From assembly GCA_964583335.1 (NCBI GenBank), contig CAZOVG010000006.1, forward strand, positions 62,001 through 126,000: a stretch of DNA of 64,000 bases, in the 5' to 3' direction. Positions within the stretch are counted from its first letter, which is position 1. Every line of letters begins with the position of its first letter. Below the pieces are notes generated by a model that saw nothing but the letters and a program-made list of their open reading frames with translations, did no database searches and was not told the DNA's origin. Below, piece by piece: positions 48,408-57,968 of this stretch. A program made the translations under genes and the position numbers. The DNA is from JAGNKE01 sp964583335. Lineage in GTDB: Bacteria > Pseudomonadota > Alphaproteobacteria > Micavibrionales > Micavibrionaceae.

Positions 48408-49607
48408 ATGGAGAAGAACGTGCGTAAAAAAGTTTTATCATTTCTGTTTTTGGTTGTGGCCATCGGCGCCGGCGGAGCGGTCGTTTATTTCGGATCGCCC
48501 GTCGGCGCCATGGAACAGGAGGGCGAGCAGGGGCCGCCCCCGCCTATGCCGGTCGAGTTTGTGACCGTCGCGCCGGAACAGGTTCAGATCTGGAAGAATT
48601 TCTCCGGGAACGTCGTCGCCGTTGACCGCGCCGATATCCGCCCGCAAGTCGAAGGCCGCATAACGGAAATCCGTTTTACGGACGGGCAGACCGTGAATAA
48701 AGGCGATGTGCTGTTTGTTATCGACCCGCGCCCTTATGAGGCCGCCCTGTCGCAAGCGAAAGCCGCCCTTGAGAGCGCCAAGGTTCAGGCTCAGCTTGCC
48801 GAGAAAGAGTATCAGCGGGCCAAGAGCCTGATTAAAAGCGACGCGATCTCGCAGAGCGTCATGGACGAGCGGGATAATAACCGCCTTGCTTCTGCGGCCG
48901 CCGTTCAGGGGGCTCAGGCCGCCGTGATCCGGGCGGAGATCGATCTTGATTTCGCCTATGTCAAGGCGCCGATCTCGGGGAAAATCAGCCGCGCGGAGAT
49001 TACCGAAGGTAATCTCGTGCAAAGATCGCCGAACGCGCCGCTTCTGACCAGTATCGTTGCGCAAGATCGGGTCTATGTCGATTTTGAAGTGGACGAGCGG
49101 ACGTATGTCGACTCCATTCATAAGACCAAAAACGAAGGGCACGTTCCCGTCCGGCTTAAGCTTTCGTCGAGTGAGAGTGAGTATGCCGGCACCGTTCACA
49201 GCTTTGATAACCGGATCGACCCGGCGTCGGGCACCATCCGCGCCCGCGCCATCTTTGACAATAAGGACGGGGTTCTTCTGCCCGGGATGGCGGTCAGCGT
49301 CGAGATGGGCGGTAACGGCCAAGACAAACAGATTATGATTACCGAGCGGGCCATCGCCACGGATCAGGACAGAAAATACGTCTTTGTGGTTGGTGAAGGC
49401 AACGCCGCCACCTACCGCGAGATCAAGATCGGATCGAGCGTCAGCGGCAAGCGTGTCGTGCTCGAAGGACTTAAGGAAGGCGAGAGGGTTATCACCTCCG
49501 GCCTGACCCATATCCGTCCGGGCATGGTCGTCAACCCGCAGACGAAAGCTGAAAAAGACGCTCTGGCGCAAGCCTCCGAGCAAGCACAAGCAGAGACAAA
49601 AGAGTAA
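48408..49607 (+). CDS. RND efflux periplasmic adaptor (AcrA/MexA-like)
   Basis: A membrane fusion protein of about 399 residues. The ATG at 48408 or the GTG at 48420 (GGAGAAGAAC before it) may be used; the second gives a better N-terminus MRKKVLSFLFLVVAIGAG-like signal/anchor. The lipoyl hairpin (GRITEIRFTDGQTVNKGDVL, APISGKISRAEITEGNLV) and beta-barrel are normal. It bridges the inner-membrane pump and the outer-membrane channel in the periplasm. No lipobox Cys. Followed after 5 bases by the pump gene. Confidence 0.92.
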   Translation: MEKNVRKKVLSFLFLVVAIGAGGAVVYFGSPVGAMEQEGEQGPPPPMPVEFVTVAPEQVQIWKNFSGNVVAVDRADIRPQVEGRITEIRFTDGQTVNKGDVLFVIDPRPYEAALSQAKAALESAKVQAQLAEKEYQRAKSLIKSDAISQSVMDERDNNRLASAAAVQGAQAAVIRAEIDLDFAYVKAPISGKISRAEITEGNLVQRSPNAPLLTSIVAQDRVYVDFEVDERTYVDSIHKTKNEGHVPVRLKLSSSESEYAGTVHSFDNRIDPASGTIRARAIFDNKDGVLLPGMAVSVEMGGNGQDKQIMITERAIATDQDRKYVFVVGEGNAATYREIKIGSSVSGKRVVLEGLKEGERVITSGLTHIRPGMVVNPQTKAEKDALAQASEQAQAETKE

Positions 49608-49612
49608 TTTCC

Positions 49613-52600
49613 ATGATCGTATCCAGCCAATTTATCGACCGGCCGATTTTCGCCGGAGTGCTCTCCTTCATGATTTTCCTGCTGGGGCTGATCGCCATGT
49701 TCCAGCTGCCGATTTCGGAATATCCTGAGGTTTCCCCTCCGTCCGTTCAGATTTCGGCTAGTTTTCCGGGCGCAAACCCCGCCGTGATCGCAGAAACGAT
49801 CGCCACGCCGCTTGAGGAGCAAATCAACGGCGTCGAAAACCTGCTTTACATGAACTCACTGGCCACGGCCGACGGGCGGCTTTCTCTTACGGTCACGTTT
49901 GCGATCGGGACGGATGTCGATCTGGCGCAACAGCAGGTTCAAAACCGGGTGGCGCAGGCCTTGCCGCGCTTGCCCCAGGTTACTCAGGAACTCGGCGTTA
50001 CGGTCGTGAAAAGCTCGCCGGACCTGACGATGGTGGTGCACCTGCGTTCCCCTAATTCGCGTTACGATATGCTTTACCTGCGTAACTACGCCACGCTGTA
50101 CATCAAGGACCAGTTGGCGAAAATCGGTGGGGTCGGTGATGTGCGGCTTTTCGGTTCCGGGGACTATGCCATGCGGATCTGGCTGAACCCCGACCGCATC
50201 GCCGAGCGTGGCATGGACGCGTCGGAAGTCATCAACGCCATTCGTGGACAAAATATTCAGGTCGCCGCCGGGGTCATCGGCGGCCCTCCTTATGACGACA
50301 ACACGGTTTTGCAGCTGCCCGTCAACACGCAGGGCCGCCTCAGCACGCCCGAAGAGTTTGAAGATATTATCATCAAACGCGATTCCAACGGCGTTATCAC
50401 TCGCCTCAAGGACGTGGCGCGCGCGGAACTCGATGCGCAGACCTATTCGTTGCGCTCGATGCTGAATAACGAGCCCGCCGTTGCGATTCCTATCTTCGCG
50501 ACGCCTGACGCCAATGCGCTGGATATTTCCGAAAACGTCCGCAAGACTATGGCAGAGCTTAAGAAGAGCTTTCCCGAAGATATGGATTACAGCATCGTCT
50601 ACGATCCGACCGTGTTCGTACGTCATTCGATTGATGCAGTTATTCATACGTTTATCGAAGCGATTATTCTGGTGGTGATCGTCGTGATCGTCTTCCTTCA
50701 GACGTGGAGAGCCTCGATTATTCCGCTTCTGGCGGTTCCGGTTTCGATCGTGGGCACGTTTGCGATCATGCTGCCGCTTGGATTTTCGATTAACGTGCTG
50801 TCCTTGTTCGGTTTGATCCTGTCGGTCGGGATCGTGGTGGACGACGCGATCGTTGTCGTGGAGAACGTGGAGCGTAACATCGAAGAGGGCAAAAAACCGC
50901 GCGAGGCCACCGTTCAGGCCATGAAAGAGGTTACTGGGCCGATTATCGCCACGTCGCTTGTCATCGCGGGCGTGTTCATTCCCATCGCGTTTATCAGCGG
51001 TCTGACGGGCATGTTTTATAAGCAGTTTGCCCTCACTATCGTCATCGCGACCTTCATTTCCATGATCAACTCGCTGACGCTGAGCCCTGCGTTATCTGCG
51101 GTCCTGCTCAAGCCCCGGCACGAGCAGAACGATTTTCTTACACGCCTTATGGATAAGCTTTTTGGCTGGTTCTTTAACGGGTTTAACCGTGTCTTTGGAC
51201 GAAGCCAGAACGCTTATGAAAAAAGTGTAGGTGTTCTCGGGCGGCGCAAAGCCAGCGTCATGAGCATTTTTGCTCTTCTTGTGATCGGAACGTATTACAG
51301 TTTCGGGCTTATTCCCTCAGGTTTCGTTCCCGCGCAAGACAAGCAATATCTGATCAGCTTCGCACAGCTTCCCTCCGGCGCGACTCTTGAACGTACCGAA
51401 GAAGTTATGCGCCAGATGGGCGAGATTGCCCTCAAGGAAGAAGGCGTAGCCAGCGCTGTCCAGTTTCCGGGCCTGTCGATTAATGGGTTTGTTAATTCCG
51501 CAAGCGCGGGGATTGTCTTTGTGACTTTGGATGATTTTGAAGAACGTGACTCTCATGAGTTAAGTGCCGGGGCTATCGCCGGACGGCTTCAGCAAAAATT
51601 CGGTGCCATAGACGAGGCCTTTATCGCTATTTTCCCGCCACCGCCCGTACGCGGATTGGGAACCACCGGCGGGTTCAAGCTTCAGATTCAAGACCGGACC
51701 GACCGAGGCTATCAAGCTTTGAACGAGACCTTGCAGCAGGTTCTGGGCAAAGCTTGGAGCAGTCCGGTCCTGACGGGCGTATTCTCCAGCTATAACATCA
51801 ACGTGCCGCAGCTTTTTGTGGATCTTGACCGGACGCGGGCGCAGCAGCTTGGAGTTTCGATCGAGGAAGTCTTCCGCACGATGCAGATCTATCTCGGATC
51901 GAGCTATGTTAATGACTTCAACCAATTTGGGCGCACCTATCAGGTGATCGCGCAGGCGGACAAGGAGTTCCGCTCTCGGCCACAGGACATCCTCAGGCTC
52001 CAGACGCGCAATGCCGAAGGTCAGATGGTGCCGCTTGGCTCTGTTGTAAAGGTTGAGGAGACGTTCGGGCCAGAGGTGGCTATGCGGTACAACGCTTTCC
52101 GCTCCGCCGACCTAAACGGCAATGCTGCGCCGGGCTATTCTTCCGGACAAGCGCAGGATGAGATTACCCGAATTTTGCAGGAAACGCTTCCGCAAGGCAT
52201 CGACTTCGAATGGACGGAGTTGACGTATCAGCAAATTCTTGCTGGCAACACGGCGATTTATATCTTCCCGCTATGTATCTTCTTCGTCTTCCTCGTTCTC
52301 GCCGCGCAGTATGAGAGTCTTGCGATGCCTTTGGCCGTTATCCTGATCGTTCCGATGAGCATTCTTTCTGCTTTGATCGGCGTTTATTTGTGGGGCGGCG
52401 ATAATAATATCTTTACCCAGATCAGTTTGTTCGTGCTCGCGGGCTTGGCGTGCAAGAACGCCATTCTGATTGTCGAGTTTGCGCGTGAGCTTGAGCATCA
52501 TGGAAAGAGCGTGCGCGAGGCCGCTATGGAAGCTTCGCGCCTGCGCTTAAGGCCTATTCTGATGACTTCCTTTGCGTTTATCATGGGTGTTTTGCCGCTC

Positions 52601-52780
52601 GCGCTTAGTCACGGAGCGGGCGCAGAGATGCGTCAGGCGATCGGGGTTGCCGTGTTTTCCGGTATGCTCGGCGTCACGTTCTTCGGACTGGTCTTTACCC
52701 CGGTCTTTTACATGTTGCTCAGGGGACTTGAAGTCAGTTTCCATGAGCGCAGAAAAAAGCATACTGTTCCTGCGGAGTAA
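49613..52780 (+). CDS. RND multidrug efflux permease (AcrB/MexB-like)
   Basis: A 1055-residue inner-membrane proton-driven pump with 12 transmembrane segments and two large periplasmic loops. The proton relay Asp pair is present in GIVVDDAIVVVENVERNIEE, and the N-terminal FIDRPIFAGVLSFMIFLLGL and LEEQINGVENLLYMNSLA are diagnostic of the HAE1 class. Length is normal. It exports hydrophobic drugs, bile-like compounds or detergents. Second gene of the TetR-adaptor-pump-channel operon. Confidence 0.96.
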   Translation: MIVSSQFIDRPIFAGVLSFMIFLLGLIAMFQLPISEYPEVSPPSVQISASFPGANPAVIAETIATPLEEQINGVENLLYMNSLATADGRLSLTVTFAIGTDVDLAQQQVQNRVAQALPRLPQVTQELGVTVVKSSPDLTMVVHLRSPNSRYDMLYLRNYATLYIKDQLAKIGGVGDVRLFGSGDYAMRIWLNPDRIAERGMDASEVINAIRGQNIQVAAGVIGGPPYDDNTVLQLPVNTQGRLSTPEEFEDIIIKRDSNGVITRLKDVARAELDAQTYSLRSMLNNEPAVAIPIFATPDANALDISENVRKTMAELKKSFPEDMDYSIVYDPTVFVRHSIDAVIHTFIEAIILVVIVVIVFLQTWRASIIPLLAVPVSIVGTFAIMLPLGFSINVLSLFGLILSVGIVVDDAIVVVENVERNIEEGKKPREATVQAMKEVTGPIIATSLVIAGVFIPIAFISGLTGMFYKQFALTIVIATFISMINSLTLSPALSAVLLKPRHEQNDFLTRLMDKLFGWFFNGFNRVFGRSQNAYEKSVGVLGRRKASVMSIFALLVIGTYYSFGLIPSGFVPAQDKQYLISFAQLPSGATLERTEEVMRQMGEIALKEEGVASAVQFPGLSINGFVNSASAGIVFVTLDDFEERDSHELSAGAIAGRLQQKFGAIDEAFIAIFPPPPVRGLGTTGGFKLQIQDRTDRGYQALNETLQQVLGKAWSSPVLTGVFSSYNINVPQLFVDLDRTRAQQLGVSIEEVFRTMQIYLGSSYVNDFNQFGRTYQVIAQADKEFRSRPQDILRLQTRNAEGQMVPLGSVVKVEETFGPEVAMRYNAFRSADLNGNAAPGYSSGQAQDEITRILQETLPQGIDFEWTELTYQQILAGNTAIYIFPLCIFFVFLVLAAQYESLAMPLAVILIVPMSILSALIGVYLWGGDNNIFTQISLFVLAGLACKNAILIVEFARELEHHGKSVREAAMEASRLRLRPILMTSFAFIMGVLPLALSHGAGAEMRQAIGVAVFSGMLGVTFFGLVFTPVFYMLLRGLEVSFHERRKKHTVPAE

Positions 52781-52785
52781 TTTTT

Positions 52786-54147
52786 ATGCAAAAGTTCTTA
52801 CTGATCACGACATGTCTGGCCCTCACGGGCTGCTTCAAAGGCGGGCTCGATCTGTCGGCCCCTGACAGACCGCAGCTTTGGACGGCGAAGGATAGCGCGT
52901 CGGTTAAAGTGGTCGATGCGCCGACTCTTGAAAACTGGTGGCGGGGGTTTAAAGATCCGGTTCTTAATCAGATCGTTGAGTTAACTCTTGCGCAAAGCCC
53001 GGATCGGCTGACCGCCGAGGCGAAGATTCTTGAGGCCCGGGGATTACGGCGCAGTTCGCGTTCGAGCCTGTTTCCGCAGATCGGCGCTTCCGGCAATGCT
53101 GGGCGTCAGGAATCAGGAGTTGACGGCCCTGGGTCCATCGACGATTTCTATGAAGCGGGGTTCGATGCGTCGTTCGAGATCGATATTTTTGGCCGTAACC
53201 GTAAGAATTTTAGCGCCGCAGGTGCGCGGATGGATTCCGCCGAAGCCTCCTACCGCGACGTGACGCTGACGCTGATCGCCGAAACCGTGCGCACCTATAT
53301 CGACTACCGCGCCGCGCAGAACCAGTACCGGATCGCTTCCAAAAACCTGCAATCGCAAGAAAAAACGCTGACCCTCATTCAGGATCTGAACCGGCTGGGG
53401 TCAGCTCCGCGTCTGGACGTCGAACGGACGGAAAACCTTGTGAACACCACGCGGGCCTCGCTGCCCGAGTTCATGCGGCAGGCCGAGAATGCCAAGCTGC
53501 GCCTGAGCGTTTTGACGGGCGGCTTGCCGGCGGCGCTTGCGCCTATCCTTCAGCCTGATGCCGAGATTCCGGGGGCGGACGCCTTGCCCGTTTTAATGGC
53601 GCCGGCCAAGGTTCTCTCGCTTCGACCCGATATCAGGGTGGCAGAGAAAAACCTGCTTGAATCCACAAAGCTCGCCGAAGCGGCTACGGCCGAATTTTTC
53701 CCGGTTTTCAATCTTGCCGGATTTTATGGAATCGCTGATGGCGGGCTCGTGAGCAACGCGAATATCTGGAATGTGGCTCTGGGCGCAGCCGTCGCCGTTC
53801 TTGATTTCGGCAAGATCGAAGGGCGTATCGACGCAGCCCGCGCACGGGAAATGCAGGCCTATCAGCAATACCGCAAGGCTGTCCTCGTGGCCGTCACGGA
53901 GATCGAAACCGCGCTGAATGATTACGCTTTCATCAATGAGCGTCGCGTTTCACTGGAGAAGGCGTTCGCGAACGCGGACAATTCGCTTACGCTTTCGCAA
54001 ACGCTTTATAAGGAGGGGGAAATCTCGTTCCTTGACGTTCTGGACGCGCAGCGCAACGCGAACAACGCCGAGTCTGTTCTGGTTGCGGCGCGGGCCGCGC
54101 AGGCGGAAAGCCTGACCCGGCTTTATAAGGCGCTGGGGGTTTACTAG
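52786..54147 (+). CDS. TolC/NodT-family outer-membrane efflux protein
   Basis: A 453-residue outer-membrane channel lipoprotein: signal peptide with lipobox LTGC (MQKFLLITTCLALTGC). The two repeats of the outer-membrane factor fold are visible (LTLAQSPDRLTAEAKILEAR and LSLRPDIRVAEKNLLESTKL). It completes the pump so that drugs exit through one tube. Its stop overlaps by 4 bases the stop of the convergent NadR-like gene. Confidence 0.93.
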   Translation: MQKFLLITTCLALTGCFKGGLDLSAPDRPQLWTAKDSASVKVVDAPTLENWWRGFKDPVLNQIVELTLAQSPDRLTAEAKILEARGLRRSSRSSLFPQIGASGNAGRQESGVDGPGSIDDFYEAGFDASFEIDIFGRNRKNFSAAGARMDSAEASYRDVTLTLIAETVRTYIDYRAAQNQYRIASKNLQSQEKTLTLIQDLNRLGSAPRLDVERTENLVNTTRASLPEFMRQAENAKLRLSVLTGGLPAALAPILQPDAEIPGADALPVLMAPAKVLSLRPDIRVAEKNLLESTKLAEAATAEFFPVFNLAGFYGIADGGLVSNANIWNVALGAAVAVLDFGKIEGRIDAARAREMQAYQQYRKAVLVAVTEIETALNDYAFINERRVSLEKAFANADNSLTLSQTLYKEGEISFLDVLDAQRNANNAESVLVAARAAQAESLTRLYKALGVY

Positions 54148-55139
54148 CCTTCTTTTGTTTGCAGTAAAACTTGGGAAATAGCCCGGATTTTTTGTTCAAG
54201 TGTCCCTTTCAGTGCGGTGACCTTAAGGTTTCGTGTTTGAATTTCATTTAGATACCATCCGTGTTGCGCCTTACGGAAGTCTTCATCCGCCCGCGTACCG
54301 TCCTGAACGAGGGGGAAGTCGGGGTAACAATAAAATATGTGGTCGTATTGACGTTCGGCCAGCCGCTCCAATTCTGGTTCCGCGCAGTTAAAAAGCGCTT
54401 GGCTGTAAAAGAGCGTCGTCAGGGGAGAGGTATCAACGAACAAGTAGCGGTTTGATACAAATCGTTTTTCCTCCTCGTGGCGGATATGGGTTTGCGCGAT
54501 GGTCAAAAGATCATCGAATTCTAAAAAGCCTTTCTTTTGTTCCCATAGAGCTCTTCCGTATTCCGGGACATGCGCCGTATCAAAACTCTTGGCCATTATT
54601 TCCGTGAGTGTGCTCTTTCCTGTGCTTTCCGCGCCCAAAAAACAAACCGTCTGAACGAAGTCGGCGTAAACGCGCTGTGACATATAGTTTCGGTGCTTAT
54701 GGATATCGCTGCGAAGCAGTGTTCCAGAGACGCTTGATTCCGTTCGCGGCGGTCCGGCAAAAACGTGCTCTACGGGTTTGCCGAAGGATTTCTCAAGATA
54801 GGCGGCAAAGCCGGGACCGTAATCCTCCATGGTGAAGACGGCATCGGGCATGATTTTGAACTTTTCCCGGCAGATCTGCGCAACGAATTCCCGGTGAATA
54901 TCGTCGGGAGCATCATTGTCGGGGATGTCTTTATCGAGCGCCAGTATTCTGGTCTCAGGGAAAAGCGCCTTCAACCATGCGGCCCGTCTTGCAGCTTCGC
55001 ACCCTTTGAATTCCGGGCGGGAGTAGGTTAGTAGAAGCAAAACTTCGCAGGACTCCTGCGCCGCACGGATCAGGGATTCATGCCCCTTATGCAAAGGCGA
55101 GAACTTGCCGACGACCAGCCCGACTTTAAACGTCTTCAT
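54144..55139 (-). CDS. nadR: NadR-like bifunctional NMN adenylyltransferase and ribosylnicotinamide kinase
   Basis: A 331-residue fusion without the N-terminal HTH of enterobacterial NadR. The first domain has the nucleotidyltransferase signature GKFSPLHKGHESLI and later ISGTLLRSD-like (VSGTLLRSDIHKHRN). The second domain starts near residue 165 with the P-loop LGAESTGKSTLTEIM, then the LID region. It would phosphorylate imported nicotinamide riboside and convert the product (NMN) to NAD. Last gene of the NAD salvage operon; overlaps the pnuC stop by 14 bases. Confidence 0.9.
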   Translation of the reverse strand: MKTFKVGLVVGKFSPLHKGHESLIRAAQESCEVLLLLTYSRPEFKGCEAARRAAWLKALFPETRILALDKDIPDNDAPDDIHREFVAQICREKFKIMPDAVFTMEDYGPGFAAYLEKSFGKPVEHVFAGPPRTESSVSGTLLRSDIHKHRNYMSQRVYADFVQTVCFLGAESTGKSTLTEIMAKSFDTAHVPEYGRALWEQKKGFLEFDDLLTIAQTHIRHEEEKRFVSNRYLFVDTSPLTTLFYSQALFNCAEPELERLAERQYDHIFYCYPDFPLVQDGTRADEDFRKAQHGWYLNEIQTRNLKVTALKGTLEQKIRAISQVLLQTKEG

Positions 55140-55704
55140 CGCGTTGATATTTCCATATTTTGTGCCATGACCACAGGCCGTACACGGCGTTCACGAGGAA
55201 GACGCTGTAGACCGCGCTGGTCAGATACAGCTCTTTGTAGAAGAACAAAGGCACCGAGACGATATCCACGATAATCCAGAAAATCCAAGTTTCCAGCTTT
55301 CTTCGCATAAGCAGGAATTGCGCGGCGATCGAGAAGGCGAGAACCGACGAGTCGATAAACGGCAGGCTGGCATCGGTCCAGCTATGCAGGATGAAACCGT
55401 AAAGAAAAGTTCCGGCGATCGAGGCGGGAAAATACAACAGGCACAGGGACTGCCATGAAATGCGCGTAATGGGCCGTTCGAGGCGCCTTGCGCCGACATG
55501 CTGCCAGTCCCACCAGCCTTTTGCACTCGTCACAATAAAGAAAAGCTGAAGGGTGACATCGGCATAGAGCTTGGCTTCGTAAAACATAAAGCCGTATAAG
55601 ATGCAGCCGATAATCCCGATAGGCCATGTCAGCACATGGTTTCTGGCGGCCAGAAAGACCGACAGCACGATAAAAAGATTTCCAGTGATCTCAAGCCACG
55701 GCAT
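55126..55704 (-). CDS. pnuC: PnuC-like nicotinamide riboside transporter
   Basis: A 192-residue inner-membrane protein with about seven hydrophobic segments (LFIVLSVFLAARNHVLTWPI, GIIGCILYGFMFYEAKLYAD, FIVTSAKGWWDWQHVGA). The WWDW signature and the aromatic-rich segments are characteristic of PnuC. It imports nicotinamide riboside, which the kinase encoded by the overlapping downstream gene then phosphorylates to trap it. Transcribed after the Nudix regulator with a gap of about 7 bases. Confidence 0.93.
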   Translation of the reverse strand: MPWLEITGNLFIVLSVFLAARNHVLTWPIGIIGCILYGFMFYEAKLYADVTLQLFFIVTSAKGWWDWQHVGARRLERPITRISWQSLCLLYFPASIAGTFLYGFILHSWTDASLPFIDSSVLAFSIAAQFLLMRRKLETWIFWIIVDIVSVPLFFYKELYLTSAVYSVFLVNAVYGLWSWHKIWKYQRDEDV

Positions 55705-55711
55705 GCTTCAG

Positions 55712-56461
55712 TTAACGCTCTTGAGCGCTTTCGATGTTTCTGACGAAGAAATGGGTAGCCTCGCCCTTTTTCTTGCGATAGATCATCGCGGGGCGGCGGC
55801 CTGTCTCCTTTGTTTTTCCGGTTTCTTCAATGATTTCTGCGGCGAGGATCCGTCTGCGGAAGGATTTATGCTCCAGCTTCTCGCCGAGGATGATCTCGTA
55901 AACCTTCTGCAACTCCGCCAGCGTAAATTCTTCCGGCATGAGATGGACGGGCAAGGAGGTATAAAGCACCTTGCTTTTGAGTCTTTCCGTACATTCGGAC
56001 AGAATTTGCGCATGGTCGAAGGCCAGCTTGTCCCTTACCTTACCGTCCTGGACGGTCGCCCATTTGATATCGGTCGCGCCCTGTCCTGCCCTTAAGGTTA
56101 TGCTATCGTCGGGGATGAGCGCGAAATAGACGGTCGTGACCGACCAGCCACGCGGATCGCGCGCTTTATTGCCGTAAGAGCCAAACTGCTCAAGGTAAGG
56201 GGTTTTTACGCCCGTCTTTTCCGTCAGTTTGCGTTTGGCCGTGTCGATCAACGCCTTATCCTTTTGAACGTCGATGAACCCGCCGACCAACGACCACAGG
56301 CCTTGGCAGGGGTGATGCTCGCGTTGAACCAACAGGACCTGCAACTGGCCGGCAGACACCGTGAAGATCACGGTGTCCACTGAGACGTTCGGCCTTTCGA
56401 AGGCGTTCGCGTCATAGGTTTTGAGGAACTCGGCCTCGGTTTGTGTTTTTTTAGGCGGCAA
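55712..56461 (-). CDS. nrtR: NrtR-like Nudix transcriptional regulator
   Basis: A 249-residue protein starting at a TTG at 56461 (AAAGGAGG 5 bases before it), overlapping the nadV stop by 11 bases. The N-terminal Nudix domain has a changed box (LWSLVGGFIDVQKDKALIDT, then KRKLTEKTGV) in which several catalytic residues differ from REXXEE, so it probably binds rather than hydrolyses ADP-ribose. The C-terminal winged helix (EEFTLAELQKVYEIILGEKL, HKSFRRRILAAEIIEETG) is the DNA-binding part. NrtR represses NAD salvage genes. It sits inside the operon it most likely controls through the palindrome near 58803. Confidence 0.88.
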   Translation of the reverse strand: MPPKKTQTEAEFLKTYDANAFERPNVSVDTVIFTVSAGQLQVLLVQREHHPCQGLWSLVGGFIDVQKDKALIDTAKRKLTEKTGVKTPYLEQFGSYGNKARDPRGWSVTTVYFALIPDDSITLRAGQGATDIKWATVQDGKVRDKLAFDHAQILSECTERLKSKVLYTSLPVHLMPEEFTLAELQKVYEIILGEKLEHKSFRRRILAAEIIEETGKTKETGRRPAMIYRKKKGEATHFFVRNIESAQER

Positions 56462-57968
56462 GTTTACCTCCTTTGGCCAACGTGGCTTGCAAGGCTTCGT
56501 TGATGCGTCCCCGGATTTCAGCCAGAGTCTGATCCTTAACCAGTTTACCGTTCTCGTAAACCACTTCCAAGGCGCCCTGCGCTTCCTGCGCAGGGGTTTG
56601 CCGGTCATGTAGCACGTAACGTCCGCCAACCTCTTCCACCCTCAGCAAGCCCTTGGCCGACTTTTTGATGCCGTTGTCGGTTTTCGGGTCCTTGAAGATG
56701 TCGCGCCGTTCGCCGTTGACGACGCCGCTCGTGGCCTTCATCGCAAAGCCGAAATTGTCGCGGGTCACGTACTGGTATGTATAAGACCCGACGCCGAAGA
56801 CAACGTTGCCTGAGGCGAATCCCTTGGCCTCAAGCCCCTTGAGGATCGCCACGGCGCGCTCAAGGGAGATCGAGTCGCCGTAGATCAGGCCAATATGGGC
56901 ATCGAGCATCTTGTAACCCGTTTCGGTCACCGTGCCGCCGAAGACATCCCACAGGCATTCGATCGCGCCTTTATGTTCGGGGGTGCCTTCGGGCGCGTTC
57001 GGATCGCCGCAGACGATCAGGACCGGGTCGCCGCTGTCCGGGCGGATCACCAACTTACCTTCCCGAGCTAGAATTTCGGCCTTCAGGACCGCCACATACT
57101 CCGTGACGACTTTCCAGAAATCCCACGTATCCGACACGATCGAGACGATCCCTTTCGGATAGGTCTTGGTGATTAGCCGCCGGAAGGTTTCCAGCTCGCC
57201 GTCCTGCATGCCCATGCACATAACCGAGTGTTCGGTCGCAGGGACGGAAAACCCTACGGGCTCCTTCGTCGCGTCTGCGCCGTAATAATCCTCAACCATG
57301 TCGATGGCGGGAACGGTATCCGTGCCCCAGAAGCAGGTCAGGTGGGCCGCGCCGCTCAGCAGTGAGTCCTGAACGCTGGAGAGGCCCCGGAACGAGAAGT
57401 CATGCGCCTGGAAGTTTACGAAATCTACCGGGCTTCCGGTTTTGACCGCATATTGGGTCAACAGGCGCTTGTATTCAAACGCCGTCGTCGCCGAGGTCAT
57501 GGGTTTCCAGAGGTAGCAGGAAATCACGCTCTCGATATAGTTTGTCAACCAGAAGAAATCCGGGTGCGTGTTCACCACCGTCAGAACGGGAACGCCGATT
57601 GCCACACGCGCGCCCTCCGGCAACGCCTTGATTTTCAGGGGCAGGTAGCCCAGATCATGCAGAGCCTCGATATGCTCCACCGTGATCGCATCTGGCCCCA
57701 GCGCGTTGTCCATCCGGCGTTTGTAAGCCCGGACGACTTGCTCCTTGGGCAGCTTGAAGAAGTTTTCCTCCCAGACGTCCATCAAGAAATGCTTGATGAA
57801 ATATTGCAAGCCGAACATCACGACTTGCCCATCGAAATCCTCAAGCACTCTTGAATGCTTGTAAGAGCGCGGTGTGAAGTTGGAATAGACCTCCGTCGTA
57901 CCCTCCGGGTACTGGTTTCTGTGGTCCGCCTTGTAGAAGTCGATGGCTGTTAACGGGTTAATTTTCAT
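56451..57968 (-). CDS. nadV: Nicotinamide phosphoribosyltransferase (NadV/NAMPT)
   Basis: A 505-residue enzyme of the NAMPT type: NPLTAIDFYKADHRNQYPEG and TEVYSNFTPRSYKH at the N-terminus, the substrate loop with the phosphoryl-accepting His in FSVPATEHSVMCMGMQDG and IVSDTWDFWKVVTEYVAVLK, and a GSYTYQYVTRDNFGFAMKA region near the C-terminus. It makes NMN from nicotinamide and PRPP. With PRPP synthetase overlapping it upstream (11 bases), substrate and enzyme are made together. The same pair is found in large phages and in some Proteobacteria, so horizontal origin is possible. Confidence 0.93.
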   Translation of the reverse strand: MKINPLTAIDFYKADHRNQYPEGTTEVYSNFTPRSYKHSRVLEDFDGQVVMFGLQYFIKHFLMDVWEENFFKLPKEQVVRAYKRRMDNALGPDAITVEHIEALHDLGYLPLKIKALPEGARVAIGVPVLTVVNTHPDFFWLTNYIESVISCYLWKPMTSATTAFEYKRLLTQYAVKTGSPVDFVNFQAHDFSFRGLSSVQDSLLSGAAHLTCFWGTDTVPAIDMVEDYYGADATKEPVGFSVPATEHSVMCMGMQDGELETFRRLITKTYPKGIVSIVSDTWDFWKVVTEYVAVLKAEILAREGKLVIRPDSGDPVLIVCGDPNAPEGTPEHKGAIECLWDVFGGTVTETGYKMLDAHIGLIYGDSISLERAVAILKGLEAKGFASGNVVFGVGSYTYQYVTRDNFGFAMKATSGVVNGERRDIFKDPKTDNGIKKSAKGLLRVEEVGGRYVLHDRQTPAQEAQGALEVVYENGKLVKDQTLAEIRGRINEALQATLAKGGKLAA